Source: Deltaproteobacteria bacterium
Lineage (GTDB): Bacteria > Myxococcota > Myxococcia > Myxococcales > SZAS-1
Assembly: GCA_018266075.1 (NCBI GenBank)
Contig: JAFEBB010000022.1
Coordinates: 1 to 64,000, forward strand
Direction of reading: 5' to 3'
DNA length: 64,000 bases
Shown here piece by piece: positions 41,679 to 49,791 of this stretch (within the stretch, counting starts at the first letter, position 1; every line of letters starts with the position of its first letter). The notes under the pieces were generated by a model that ran no database searches, was not told the DNA's origin, and worked only from the letters and a program-made list of their open reading frames with translations. A program made the translations under genes and the position numbers.

Positions 41679-42500
41679 ATGTCGACCGAACGCTCAATCT
41701 CGTCGCACCGCACACGCTTCGTGACCGTCGCGCTCAGCCTGCTGCCGCTGCTGGGCTGCCCCGTCCACGAAGAGGCGCTGCCCTTCGGCCTCTGCAAGCT
41801 CTACGACGCCCCCGCGCTCGACGCGGCCATCGCCAAGGGCCTCAACGTCAACGCCGGCTGCTGCGACGAGCACATGATTGGCGAGTGCTCGGTCCCGCGA
41901 CCGAACTCGACGCTGTTGGTCCACGCCATCGAGTCGAAGCGAGCCGATGCGGTGAGGGTGCTTCTCGCCCACGGCGCCGATGTGAATGCGCCCTCGAGCA
42001 CGGGCCTTCCGCTCGGCATCGCGATTTCGATGGGGCAAGCGGAGGTGGTGGAGCAGCTGCTTGCGAAGGGCGTGAACGACGCCTCGCGCGATCAGGGCCT
42101 GCACATGGCCGCGCACGCGGGTCAGGTCGACGCCGGCAAGCGCCTCATCACCATGCAGCCCGCGGCGCAGCGAGGCGCGGCCTGCGCGTTGCTCGAGTGC
42201 AGCGTGGTCCCCGAGCTGGTGCAGCAAGGGCGCCCCGAGCTGCCGCGGCAGCGCGAGCTCTTGCTCTGGGCCATCCAGAATTGCCCCGATCCCAACTTGA
42301 AGTGTGAAGGCGACGAGCACCTCTTCACGCAGATCGCGCGCGACGATGCCAACGCGCCGCTCGTCGAAGCGCTGCTCGCGAAGGGCGCCGACGTGAATGC
42401 GCCAGAGCGGAACAACCGCACGGTGAAGGAGTACCTGCGGCACTTCAACGACTACGACTCGCGGCCGCGCATCAAGGCGCTGCTCGAGGCAACGCACTGA
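41679..42500 (+). CDS. Ankyrin-repeat lipoprotein
   Basis: 273 residues. The lipobox LSLLPLLGC gives Cys27, preceded by a long, basic n-region. At least four ankyrin-type repeats are visible, such as DAVRVLLAHGADVNAPSSTG, VVEQLLAKGVNDASRDQGLH and PLVEALLAKGADVNAPERNN. The Cys in KLYDAPALDAAIAKGLNVNA followed by CCDEHMIGEC may form disulfides. It is probably periplasmic or surface-exposed and engaged in protein binding. Confidence 0.85.
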   Translation: MSTERSISSHRTRFVTVALSLLPLLGCPVHEEALPFGLCKLYDAPALDAAIAKGLNVNAGCCDEHMIGECSVPRPNSTLLVHAIESKRADAVRVLLAHGADVNAPSSTGLPLGIAISMGQAEVVEQLLAKGVNDASRDQGLHMAAHAGQVDAGKRLITMQPAAQRGAACALLECSVVPELVQQGRPELPRQRELLLWAIQNCPDPNLKCEGDEHLFTQIARDDANAPLVEALLAKGADVNAPERNNRTVKEYLRHFNDYDSRPRIKALLEATH

Positions 42501-42503
42501 GGC

Positions 42504-43109
42504 TCAGTCGTCGATGCCCTTGCCGGCGAGGATCCGCGGCGTGTGCTTCTTCACGCGGTCCTCACGCGTCTTCGACTGTTTAGCCTGTGAAACATAATAA
42601 ATATATCCACGCTGCCGGCCAGGCGTGAGGGCCTCGAACGCGCGCTCCAGGGCCGGGTTGTCGTCGAGCGCCTTCTGAAGCTCCTCCGGCACCGTGTACT
42701 CGGAGTGCTTCTTCAGCTTCACCTTCAAGCCGGCTTTCTCGAGCTTGAGCGCGCGCTCGATGTAGTCGGCCAGGACCTTCTTGTTCTTCTTGATCTCGGC
42801 AAGGCTCTTGAGCCGGATCTGACGCGCGGCCTGCACGTTCTCCGTCTGCTGGATGAGGATGCCCTCGGGGTCGTCGAGGATGGCGCCCTTGAAGAACAAG
42901 TACGCGACGTACTCTTTGAAGGCATGAATCAGGACCACGTTCCCGCCCTCGAACGCGTAGCAGGGCCAGCCCCACTTGAGGTCCTCGTCGAGCCCGGAGT
43001 CGAGGGCGATGGCGCGCAGCGCTTTGATCTCGTCGACCCAGCCGCCCTCGTGCCAGCTGAAGAACTTGTCGACCTTGGGGCTGGTCTTTTGAGCGGCTTT
43101 CTTGGCCAT
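42504..43109 (-). CDS. YdeI family protein (DUF1801 plus OmdA-type domain)
   Basis: 201 residues from an ATG at 43109. Residues 10-115 follow the DUF1801 pattern (GWPCYAFEGGNVVLIHAFKE then YVAYLFFKGAILDDP). Residues 120-201 are Lys-rich and contain YTVPEELQKALDDNPALERA with FEALTPGRQRGYIYYVSQAK, the YdeI/OmdA signature linked in enterobacteria to protection against antimicrobial peptides. It converges closely on the ankyrin gene. Codon use is less GC-biased around 42590-42605. Confidence 0.88.
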   Translation of the reverse strand: MAKKAAQKTSPKVDKFFSWHEGGWVDEIKALRAIALDSGLDEDLKWGWPCYAFEGGNVVLIHAFKEYVAYLFFKGAILDDPEGILIQQTENVQAARQIRLKSLAEIKKNKKVLADYIERALKLEKAGLKVKLKKHSEYTVPEELQKALDDNPALERAFEALTPGRQRGYIYYVSQAKQSKTREDRVKKHTPRILAGKGIDD

Positions 43110-43197
43110 GGTCCGTGACCCTCTGAATCGAGAGGTGACCATAGCGCTTACGCCACACGGGCGGCATGGCAGAGTGCCGGTCCAGGGAGGCCGCCCC

Positions 43198-43590
43198 ATG
43201 ACCGACGCCGACGTGAAGAGCTGGTTCGCCGAATACCTCTCCACCTTCGCCGCCTGCGGCCGAGGTGAGCGCGAGCTGAATGCGCTGCTCGGGTACTACG
43301 GCGTCCCGATCCTGGTGACGACCGACGGCGGCTCGAGCGCGCTCACCAGCGACGCGCAGGTCCTCGCGATGGCCAAGCAGCAGATCGACGGGATGCGCGC
43401 CCAGTACGACCACAGCGACCTCCTCGAGGCGAGCGTCAGCGTGGTGAACGCCAGCTCAGCGCTCTACCGCGGCGAGTTCGCGCGCGTGCGCAAGGACGGC
43501 ACGGAGATCAACCGGCTGCTCGTGAGCTACCTCATCACCGAGGGCGCGAGCGGACGGCGGATCTCGGCGCTGCTCGTGCACCACCGCTGA
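43198..43590 (+). CDS. Small SnoaL-like/NTF2-fold hypothetical protein
   Basis: 130 residues from an ATG at 43198 with SD GGGAGG. The pattern of helix (DVKSWFAEYLSTFAACGRGE), strand (YYGVPILVTTDGG), helix and a beta-sheet C-terminal half (LLEASVSVVNASSALYRGEF) resembles small NTF2-like proteins such as DUF6841. No active site is identified. The DNA after it (43591-43747) holds no convincing gene. Confidence 0.7.
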   Translation: MTDADVKSWFAEYLSTFAACGRGERELNALLGYYGVPILVTTDGGSSALTSDAQVLAMAKQQIDGMRAQYDHSDLLEASVSVVNASSALYRGEFARVRKDGTEINRLLVSYLITEGASGRRISALLVHHR

Positions 43591-43747
43591 GCGTTTACGG
43601 GTAGAGCCCTACGCCGCGCGGCGGCGCATCGAGTCCGGCGTGGGCGAGACCCTGCCCGTGAGCGCGCCGGGGTTCGGGATGCGCATCAGCGCCGTGTTGC
43701 CGAAGCCCGACGACGCGCTCCGGAGCCACAGCGCGCCGCTCCGCGGC

Positions 43748-43921
43748 TCAGCACCGAAGGTGCCGCCGCCCAAGCTCCACGCGCGGACGGTCCAGCAGCA
43801 GCGCCAACGCGCGCGCCTGAGGCTCCGTGTCACACCGGTATTCCTGGGTGCCGAGCTGGGTGGCGAGGCGAACCATCCAGAACGGACCCTCGCGTCGAAT
43901 GCTGGAGCGCGTTGCAGTCAT
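43748..43921 (-). CDS. Small hypothetical protein
   Basis: 57 residues from an ATG at 43921, with GAGGA five bases upstream. It is a basic, balanced sequence (REGPFWMVRLATQLGTQEYR, CDTEPQARALALLLDRPRVE) that reads as a compact alpha/beta mini-protein. The frame stops at 43748. A second minus-strand frame stays open to 43609 and continues with protein-like sequence, so a frameshift that shortens a longer protein of about 100 residues is possible. No family is recognised. Confidence 0.5.
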   Translation of the reverse strand: MTATRSSIRREGPFWMVRLATQLGTQEYRCDTEPQARALALLLDRPRVELGRRHLRC

Positions 43922-44062
43922 GTCGTCCTCGCGGTCTTGCCTCCCTGCCTCAGCAAGCGCCGTTCCAAGGTCGCCTCACGGAGAGAGGGCTGAATCGGCG
44001 TGCGTTCGCTGCGGCGGCGACGTCGCGTGACGCAGCTCTTGCGGGCCCCTCGGCGATCTGGG

Positions 44063-44533
44063 TCAAGGCTCCGGCGAGGGGCCGTTCAGATCCACGCGAT
44101 CGGGCAGCTCGTTTTCATCGTCGTGCGCGTGCGGAAACGGCTCGGCCAGCGCCACGCCGAGCGCATCGATCGCCGCCACGAGCCCCTCGGTGAATGCGCC
44201 GCGCGAGAAGTGTCGACGCAGGATCGCCGCGACCTCGTCCCAGAGGTCCTGGCCGGTGCGCGCGTGCACGCCCGCGTCACCGAGCACGGCGAAGCGGCGC
44301 CGCCCGGGCACCACGAAGATGAGGACGCCGTTGCGCTCGCGGGTCTGCCGCATGCCCAGCCGCTCGAACGCGCGCTCCGCCGCGGCCTGCACGCTTCCCC
44401 AGAACAGCGGCGCCACCGAGACGCGGAGCTCCGCCGAGGTCTTCTGCTCGGCCTCGCGCAACGCCCGCTCGATGCGCGGGAGGTCGAGGGTGCGGATCCA
44501 GCCGTCTCGGGTCCGGAGCATTGCCCACCTCAC
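44063..44533 (-). CDS. TPM-domain protein (cytoplasmic)
   Basis: 156 residues. The GTG at 44533 overlaps the upstream stop (GTGA); an in-frame ATG at 44521 is an alternative. It has no signal peptide. The domain contains ALREAEQKTSAELRVSVAPL, RNGVLIFVVPGRRRFAVLGD and GLVAAIDALGVALAEPFP, matching the TPM fold that often pairs with LemA. It is the third gene of a lemA-TPM-TPM operon on the minus strand. Confidence 0.82.
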   Translation of the reverse strand: MRWAMLRTRDGWIRTLDLPRIERALREAEQKTSAELRVSVAPLFWGSVQAAAERAFERLGMRQTRERNGVLIFVVPGRRRFAVLGDAGVHARTGQDLWDEVAAILRRHFSRGAFTEGLVAAIDALGVALAEPFPHAHDDENELPDRVDLNGPSPEP

Positions 44534-45252
44534 CAGGAGCCGCTGGCGCCGCCGCCGCCGGAGCGTCCGCCGCCGCCGGAGAAGCCGCCGCCCGAGGAGC
44601 CGCCGCGGCGGCTGTTGCCGCTCAGCAGGTTGAACAAGAGGAACATCGCCAACCGCGGATGGGTGATCGCGAAGGCGAGCAGAATCACCGCCACGATCAC
44701 CAGCAGGACCAGCTGCGCAGGACTGACGTGAAGCTGCGGCAGCTGTGGATTCGTCGGGGCAGGGGCCTCGCCGCTGATGCGCGCCAGCAGCGCGTCCACC
44801 GAGCCCGACACCGCGCCGTCCACGTCGCCCGCTCGCAGCCGCGGCACCGCCACCTCGCGGATGATGCGCGAGGCCACCGCGTCGGGGACCACGGGCTCGA
44901 GCCCGTAGCCCACCTCGATGCGCATGTGCCGGTCCTGCATGAACACGAAGACCGCCACGCCGTCGTCGAGCTTCTTCTGGCCCACGCCCCAGGCCTCGAA
45001 GGTGCGCGCGGCCCAGTCTTCGAGCGGCACGTCGCCGGTCGAGCGGCCGATCCAGACGATCACCTGGTGCCCGGTGGCTTGCTGGTAGGCCTCGAGTCGT
45101 TGATCCAGGCGCTCGCGCGTCGGCGCGCTCAGCGCCCCGTCGGGATCCGTCACCCAGCGCGTGGGGGCCGGCGGCGGCTGGAACGCGCCCAACAACAGCA
45201 GCGCGCCCAGGCCCAGCGCGAGCGCGCCGCCGAGGGTGGACAGGCGTCGCAT
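44530..45252 (-). CDS. TPM-domain membrane protein with Gly/Ser-rich tail
   Basis: 240 residues. A signal-like segment (GALALGLGALLLLGAFQ) precedes a TPM domain at 25-165 (VTDPDGALSAPTRERLDQRL, VIVWIGRSTGDVPLEDWAAR, RIEVGYGLEPVVPDAVASRI). A C-terminal membrane helix (LVLLVIVAVILLAFAI) follows, then a tail rich in Gly, Ser and Arg (RGGSSGGGFSGGGGRSGGGG). This arrangement is typical of YgcG-like proteins found beside LemA. It begins 4 bp after lemA. Confidence 0.88.
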   Translation of the reverse strand: MRRLSTLGGALALGLGALLLLGAFQPPPAPTRWVTDPDGALSAPTRERLDQRLEAYQQATGHQVIVWIGRSTGDVPLEDWAARTFEAWGVGQKKLDDGVAVFVFMQDRHMRIEVGYGLEPVVPDAVASRIIREVAVPRLRAGDVDGAVSGSVDALLARISGEAPAPTNPQLPQLHVSPAQLVLLVIVAVILLAFAITHPRLAMFLLFNLLSGNSRRGGSSGGGFSGGGGRSGGGGASGSW

Positions 45253-45256
45253 GGGC

Positions 45257-45856
45257 CTAGAACTTCACCTTCGGCGCGTGGGTGGCCTCGGGCTCGGCCT
45301 GGAAGTAGGGCTTCTCCGCGAACTTCGCGCCCGAGAGGTTGGCCACGAACACGGTGGGGAAGCTGTCGCGCTTGGCGTTGAAGTCGCGGGAGAGCTCGTT
45401 GAAGCGCATGCGCTCCACGGCGATGCGGTTCTCGGTGCCCTCGAGCTGGGCGAGGAGGTCGCGGAAGGCGTCGGTGCTGCGCAGCTGCGGATAGGCCTCC
45501 ACGCTCACCAGGAGCCGCCCCAACGCGCCGCCCAGGTTCTGCTGGGCCTGCTGGAACTTCGCGAACTCGTCCGGGTTCTGAAGAATCGCCTCGGTGGCCG
45601 TGGTGGTGACCTGCGTTGCCTTGGCGCGGGCCTCGGTGACCTCGGTGAGCGTGCTCTTTTCGAAGTTGGCCGAGCCCTTCACCGTCTCCACCAGGTTGGG
45701 CACGAGGTCGAGGCGGCGCTGGTAGGCGTTCTGCACCTGACCCCACTGGGCGCGCACCGCCTGGTCGGAGCGCACCAGGCCGTTGTAGCTGCCCACGCCC
45801 CAGACGCCGAGCAGCACCAGCAGCGCCACCAATCCGATTCCGAACCACTTGCCCAT
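45257..45856 (-). CDS. lemA: LemA family protein
   Basis: 199 residues from an ATG at 45856 with SD GGAGG. An N-terminal membrane anchor (GIGLVALLVLLGVWGVGSYN) is followed by the LemA helical bundle. This includes YNGLVRSDQAVRAQWGQVQN, the conserved YQRRLDLVPNLVETVKG segment, and RFNELSRDFNAKRDSFPTVF near the C-terminus. It is the first gene of the operon with two TPM-domain genes. LemA proteins are membrane scaffolds of poorly known role. Confidence 0.93.
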   Translation of the reverse strand: MGKWFGIGLVALLVLLGVWGVGSYNGLVRSDQAVRAQWGQVQNAYQRRLDLVPNLVETVKGSANFEKSTLTEVTEARAKATQVTTTATEAILQNPDEFAKFQQAQQNLGGALGRLLVSVEAYPQLRSTDAFRDLLAQLEGTENRIAVERMRFNELSRDFNAKRDSFPTVFVANLSGAKFAEKPYFQAEPEATHAPKVKF

Positions 45857-46026
45857 GAGGTCCTCCGAAGCTCGTGCTGGGCGGATGTGCAAGAGCAGGG
45901 CCCGGGCGCCGCGAGGGTTTTCCGCGCAACCGCTGCGCGAAGACGCGTGCGGACGAGGCTCGTCGAAAAGCTTGCGCGCGAACGATCTCGCTCGTCAGGA
46001 GGGGAGCGCTCGCGGAAGATCGCGGC

Positions 46027-46572
46027 ATGCCCACTCGAGACGCCTTCTGCAACTCCTGCGGCACGAAGTATCCCTTGCCGCTCGCGTATCCGCGCACGTG
46101 CACGTCGTGCAAGCAGATGGTCTGGGCCAACCCGATCCCGGTGGGCGTGGGGCTGGTGCCGGTGCAGGTCGGCGAGCGCACGGGGCTGCTCGTGATTCGA
46201 CGCGCGATTCCGCCCGGCGTGGGCAAGCTCGCGCTGGTGGGCGGCTTCGTGGAAGAGCACGAGTCTTGGCAGCGCGGGCTCGCGCGCGAGGTGCACGAAG
46301 AGGCGAACGTGGTCGTCGATCCGGCGCGCGTCGAGCCGCTGTGGTTCGTCTCCAGTGAGCCGAAGCCGAACCGCGTGCTGCTCTTTGGGATCACCGAGCC
46401 CATCGCAAAGCTCCCGCCCTTCGAGGCCGACGGCGAGACGTCCGAGCGCGGCGTCATCTTCGGGCCGGAGGGACTCGATCCGATCTTTGCCTTCCCGCTG
46501 CATGCCGAGGCCGCGCGCCGATATTTTGCGGCGCGAAAGATCAGCGGGCCCAATGCGTTCACGTCGATTTAG
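46027..46572 (+). CDS. NUDIX hydrolase with zinc ribbon (NudC/NADH-pyrophosphatase-like)
   Basis: 181 residues. An N-terminal zinc ribbon (FCNSCG and CTSC, Cys8/11 and Cys25/28) precedes a Nudix fold. The Nudix box runs from G73: G-x5-E79-x7-R87-E88-V-x-E91-E92, with Asn94 replacing the usual Gly. It probably cleaves a nucleoside diphosphate derivative. It is followed 12 bp later by a DUF1801 gene in the same direction. Confidence 0.9.
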   Translation: MPTRDAFCNSCGTKYPLPLAYPRTCTSCKQMVWANPIPVGVGLVPVQVGERTGLLVIRRAIPPGVGKLALVGGFVEEHESWQRGLAREVHEEANVVVDPARVEPLWFVSSEPKPNRVLLFGITEPIAKLPPFEADGETSERGVIFGPEGLDPIFAFPLHAEAARRYFAARKISGPNAFTSI

Positions 46573-46584
46573 CGAGGTCCATCA

Positions 46585-47016
46585 ATGAGTCCGACCAAGC
46601 GCGCGAACAAGAAGCCCACGACCTTCACCGCCGAGGAGCGCGCGGCGATGAAGGAGCGCGCGCGTGAGCTCAAGGCGGGCGACGTCGACGGCACGAAGGC
46701 CGTGCTCGAGAAGATCGCTTCGCTGCCCGAGCCGGATCGTTCGATGGCCAGGCGGATTCACGCGATCGTGCTGTCGGCCGCGCCATCGCTCACGCCGCGG
46801 CTCTGGTACGGCATGCCCGCCTACGCGCGCGACGAGAAGACGATCTGCTTGTTCCAGAGCGGCCAGAAGTTCAAGACGCGCTACGCGACGCTCGGCTTCA
46901 GCGACAAGGCCAAGCTCGACGATGGAGAGATGTGGCCCAACGCGTACGCGCTCACGAAGCTCACGCCCGACGTGGAAGCGAAGATCGCCGCGCTGGTGAA
47001 GAAGGCCGTCGGCTGA
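46585..47016 (+). CDS. DUF1801 (YdhG-like) protein
   Basis: 143 residues. A basic, Ala-rich N-terminal 60 residues precede the DUF1801 core ([40 protein letters not shown]). It starts 12 bp after the Nudix gene, so the two are likely cotranscribed. The stop TGA (47014-47016) abuts the opposing GH16 stop, which begins at 47017. Confidence 0.85.
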   Translation: MSPTKRANKKPTTFTAEERAAMKERARELKAGDVDGTKAVLEKIASLPEPDRSMARRIHAIVLSAAPSLTPRLWYGMPAYARDEKTICLFQSGQKFKTRYATLGFSDKAKLDDGEMWPNAYALTKLTPDVEAKIAALVKKAVG

Positions 47017-48612
47017 TCATGGCCGCGCGTACACGCGCACGTAGTCCACGAGCATCTGCTGCGGAAACACGGTGGTGGCGTCGGGCGAGCCCGGCCAGCT
47101 TCCGCCCACGGCGAGATTCAACAATAAATAAAACGGCTCGCGGTCGAACTCCCAGGTTCCACTGCCGCCGACGTCCGCCGGCGTGTGCGTCTCGTAGAGC
47201 GCGGTGTCCACGTAGAAGCGGATGACTTGAGGCTCCCACTCGATGGCGAACACGTGGAAGTCGTCGGAGTACGGCACGGGCAAGCTGTACGCGAGCCCGG
47301 TGTTGAAGCCCGGCGCGTGCAGGCTGCCGTAGGCGTTGTCGGGCTCCTTGCCGATGTTCTCCATCACGTCGATCTCGCCGCAGGCAGGCCAACCGGCTGA
47401 GTCGATGTCGACGCCCATCATCCAGAACGCGGGCCACATGCCCTGGCCCGTCGGGACCTTGATGTTCGCCTCGAAGCGGCCGTACTGCTGCGAGAAGAGC
47501 CCGAGCGAGTTCACCTTGCCGGAGGTGTAGAGGCAGGTGTTGCCGTTCACCGGGTAGCTGCACGTCAGGCTCGAGTCGGTGTTCTCGCGCGCGGTGATGA
47601 CCAGGTTCCCGCCTTGCTGGATCACGTTCTGCGTCCCCGGCGTGTAGTACTCGAGCTCCTGGTTGCCCATCCCCGAGCCGCTGACCTCGTTCTGCCACTT
47701 GCTCGGATCCGCCGGGACGTCGTCGCCGCCGTCGAACTCGTCGCTCCACACGAGCACCCAGCCGCCGTCGCCGCCGGAGGTGCTGCCGCTCGATCCTGTC
47801 GAGCTCGTCGAGCTGCTCGTGCCCGTGGAACCGCTCGAGCCCGACGAGCTCGAGGTGCTGGAGCTGCTCGTCGTCGTGCTCGTGGATCCCGAGGTCGGAC
47901 TCCAGGTGTCGATGCGGAAGAGCGTGAAGCGCGCGCCCGCGCCGGCGGTCTGATCGGTGGTGCTCTCGAGGAGGCCGAGCTGGCCGTGGGCGCTCGGCGC
48001 GCCGTCGTTGCCTTGAAGCACCTGCTCGCCATCGAGCCAGACCGTGATCGTGCCCGCACTGCGCTGCACACGGAGCACGTGCGCGACGCCCGGCGACGGC
48101 GCGCTCAACGGCGCGTTCGCGATCTCGGTGTCCTGCTGGCCCGGGTTGAGCTTCTTCAAGTACACGCCCTGAAACTGCTCGGGGTGCACGATGACCGCGT
48201 ATCCATCGTCGGCGCTGGCCGATGCGGCGTAGACGAGCCCGAAGCCCGAGTCGCCCTCGGAGCTGCCGGCGATGGTCACGTCGAAGTCGCCGATGTCGAA
48301 CGCGAGCACGGAACGCGCGCGCTCCCAGGTGTTGCCGTCGAGCGCTTCGTACGAGCCGATGTGGCGCGTCCAGGTGCCGTTGCGCGTGGTGTAGTCGTTG
48401 GAGTGGCTCGCGTCGGCGTAGTCATCGCAGAAGAAGGGCGCGCCGCTGCAGGGATCCGATCCCGTCGTGCCGGTGCTGCTCCCAGACGTCGACGACGTGG
48501 TGCTGCCGGTGCCCGTTGTCGCCGAGGTCGCGCCCGAGCCGCTGGTGCCTTGGACCTTCGCGGTGGAGCAGGCGGTCAACAGGCTGATGAGCAGAAGGAG
48601 GACGCGTCGCAT
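47017..48612 (-). CDS. GH16 family beta-glucanase lipoprotein with linkers
   Basis: 531 residues from an ATG at 48612. The lipobox SLLTAC gives Cys15. A Ser/Thr/Gly linker, a concanavalin-like domain (about 50-230, with CSGAPFFCDD and GFGLVYAASASADDGYAVIV) and a second Ser-rich linker precede a GH16 catalytic domain of about 240 residues. Its active site is E413-I-D415-V-M-E418 in CGEIDVMENIG. The family cleaves beta-1,3 and beta-1,3-1,4 glucans. Surface anchoring fits degradation of fungal or algal polysaccharides. The lemA/Nudix region lies beyond its end. Confidence 0.9.
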   Translation of the reverse strand: MRRVLLLLISLLTACSTAKVQGTSGSGATSATTGTGSTTSSTSGSSTGTTGSDPCSGAPFFCDDYADASHSNDYTTRNGTWTRHIGSYEALDGNTWERARSVLAFDIGDFDVTIAGSSEGDSGFGLVYAASASADDGYAVIVHPEQFQGVYLKKLNPGQQDTEIANAPLSAPSPGVAHVLRVQRSAGTITVWLDGEQVLQGNDGAPSAHGQLGLLESTTDQTAGAGARFTLFRIDTWSPTSGSTSTTTSSSSTSSSSGSSGSTGTSSSTSSTGSSGSTSGGDGGWVLVWSDEFDGGDDVPADPSKWQNEVSGSGMGNQELEYYTPGTQNVIQQGGNLVITARENTDSSLTCSYPVNGNTCLYTSGKVNSLGLFSQQYGRFEANIKVPTGQGMWPAFWMMGVDIDSAGWPACGEIDVMENIGKEPDNAYGSLHAPGFNTGLAYSLPVPYSDDFHVFAIEWEPQVIRFYVDTALYETHTPADVGGSGTWEFDREPFYLLLNLAVGGSWPGSPDATTVFPQQMLVDYVRVYARP

Positions 48613-48733
48613 CCGGAGATTGTCGGACAGGAGCGAGACCGGATGCGAGGACTCCAGCGGCGGCATTTTTTTCGATTGCTGCCGCGTCCACCGAACGTGC
48701 GATCGTCGCACTCAATTCACGCGGAGCTCAACG

Positions 48734-49195
48734 ATGTCCCGTCGCCTGATTCGCCTGATTCCTGTCATCTTGGTCGTTCTGGCCGGTTGCGCCACGGCGC
48801 CCATCAACAGCGCGGGCTATTCGGTCCAGGTGGTGGGCAAAGCGCTCGACGACACCTGCCAGAGCCTGGGTCAGGTGGTGGGCGAGGGCGGCGGCTCCTT
48901 CGGAGGCGACCTCATCGCCAACGACAGGCTCGTGGAGTACGCGACCAACGACGCACGGAACAAGGCCGGCGCGATGGGCGCGACGCACTTGATGCTCAAC
49001 CCGCCGCAGCTCGGCGCGACCGCCAACGGCACCACGTCCACGGCGACGGTGACGGGCATCGCCTATAAGTGTCCTCAAGCCGCCGGCGCCGCGACCGCGG
49101 CCGAGCCCAGGTGCCACGTCGAGGGCACGCCGGAATGGGAGAACGCCGACGCCGCGGGAAAGAAGAAGCTGCTCGAGGCCTGCAAGAAGCCGTAG
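48734..49195 (+). CDS. Putative lipoprotein, DUF4156-like
   Basis: 153 residues. The lipobox VILVVLAGC gives Cys19. The domain contains ALDDTCQSLGQVVGEGGGSF and NDARNKAGAMGATHLMLNPP, a pattern found in DUF4156/RcsF-like small lipoproteins in which Cys residues form disulfides. A Cys-containing Ala-rich C-terminus (RCHVEGTPEWENADAAGKKK) is appended. Divergent from the GH16 gene. Confidence 0.8.
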   Translation: MSRRLIRLIPVILVVLAGCATAPINSAGYSVQVVGKALDDTCQSLGQVVGEGGGSFGGDLIANDRLVEYATNDARNKAGAMGATHLMLNPPQLGATANGTTSTATVTGIAYKCPQAAGAATAAEPRCHVEGTPEWENADAAGKKKLLEACKKP

Positions 49196-49234
49196 CGGCT
49201 TCGGTCGCGCGCGAGATGGCAGAGTGAACCGGTC

Positions 49235-49786
49235 ATGCACCTCCTCCAGCTGGTTGTTCTCGCCGCGTCGCTTGCGCCGCTGCCTGCAGATTTGAAGGCG
49301 CCCGAGAAGCCATCGCCCGAGCTGCTCGCGCTGGTCGACGCCGCAAAGGCTCAGGGCCTGGTGAGCGTCGACCCGGAGCGTGATGGGAACAAGCAAGCGT
49401 GGTGCAAGTCGGGAAAGCCCGCCGCGGAGCTTCCGATTCGCGAGCCGTCGACGCTCGATCGAATCTGGTGGCCGGCCCGCGCTGGAAGCTCGAAGGCCGT
49501 GCGCGCGCAGGTGGCGCATCTGAGGAGCGCGGCCTGTCCCAACGACGTCTTCCGGCTCGAGCTGATGGAGGTGACCTACGAGAGTGAGGCCGACGCGAAG
49601 CGGGCGCTCCAGGAGCTTCGCAAGTACACCGAGGACCACGACGTCGAGTCGATGAAGTTCGTGCACGCGTACTGGCGCAAGGAGAACCGCGTGTACGACG
49701 GCGCGAGCGGCGCGTTCATGTGGTGGGATCCGTTCTTGAAGATCTTGAAGCGCGCGGGCGTGCGCGAGCTCCTCAACCAAGATTGA
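49235..49786 (+). CDS. Hypothetical secreted protein
   Basis: 183 residues from an ATG at 49235, with a short N-terminal hydrophobic stretch (MHLLQLVVLAASLAPLPA). The mature part includes RLELMEVTYESEADAKRALQ, AYWRKENRVYDGASGAFMWW and a Lys-rich end. It is not a recognised family, though the middle part resembles ferredoxin-like proteins with one alpha-beta-alpha unit. It may be cotranscribed with the gene 5 bp after its stop. Confidence 0.65.
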   Translation: MHLLQLVVLAASLAPLPADLKAPEKPSPELLALVDAAKAQGLVSVDPERDGNKQAWCKSGKPAAELPIREPSTLDRIWWPARAGSSKAVRAQVAHLRSAACPNDVFRLELMEVTYESEADAKRALQELRKYTEDHDVESMKFVHAYWRKENRVYDGASGAFMWWDPFLKILKRAGVRELLNQD

Positions 49787-49791
49787 CCCAC

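Noticed and set aside
47011-47020. Two convergent stop codons abut in GGCTGATCAT.
   Set aside because: The shared TGATCA is a simple result of tail-to-tail genes with no space between; no terminator or overlap function can be shown.
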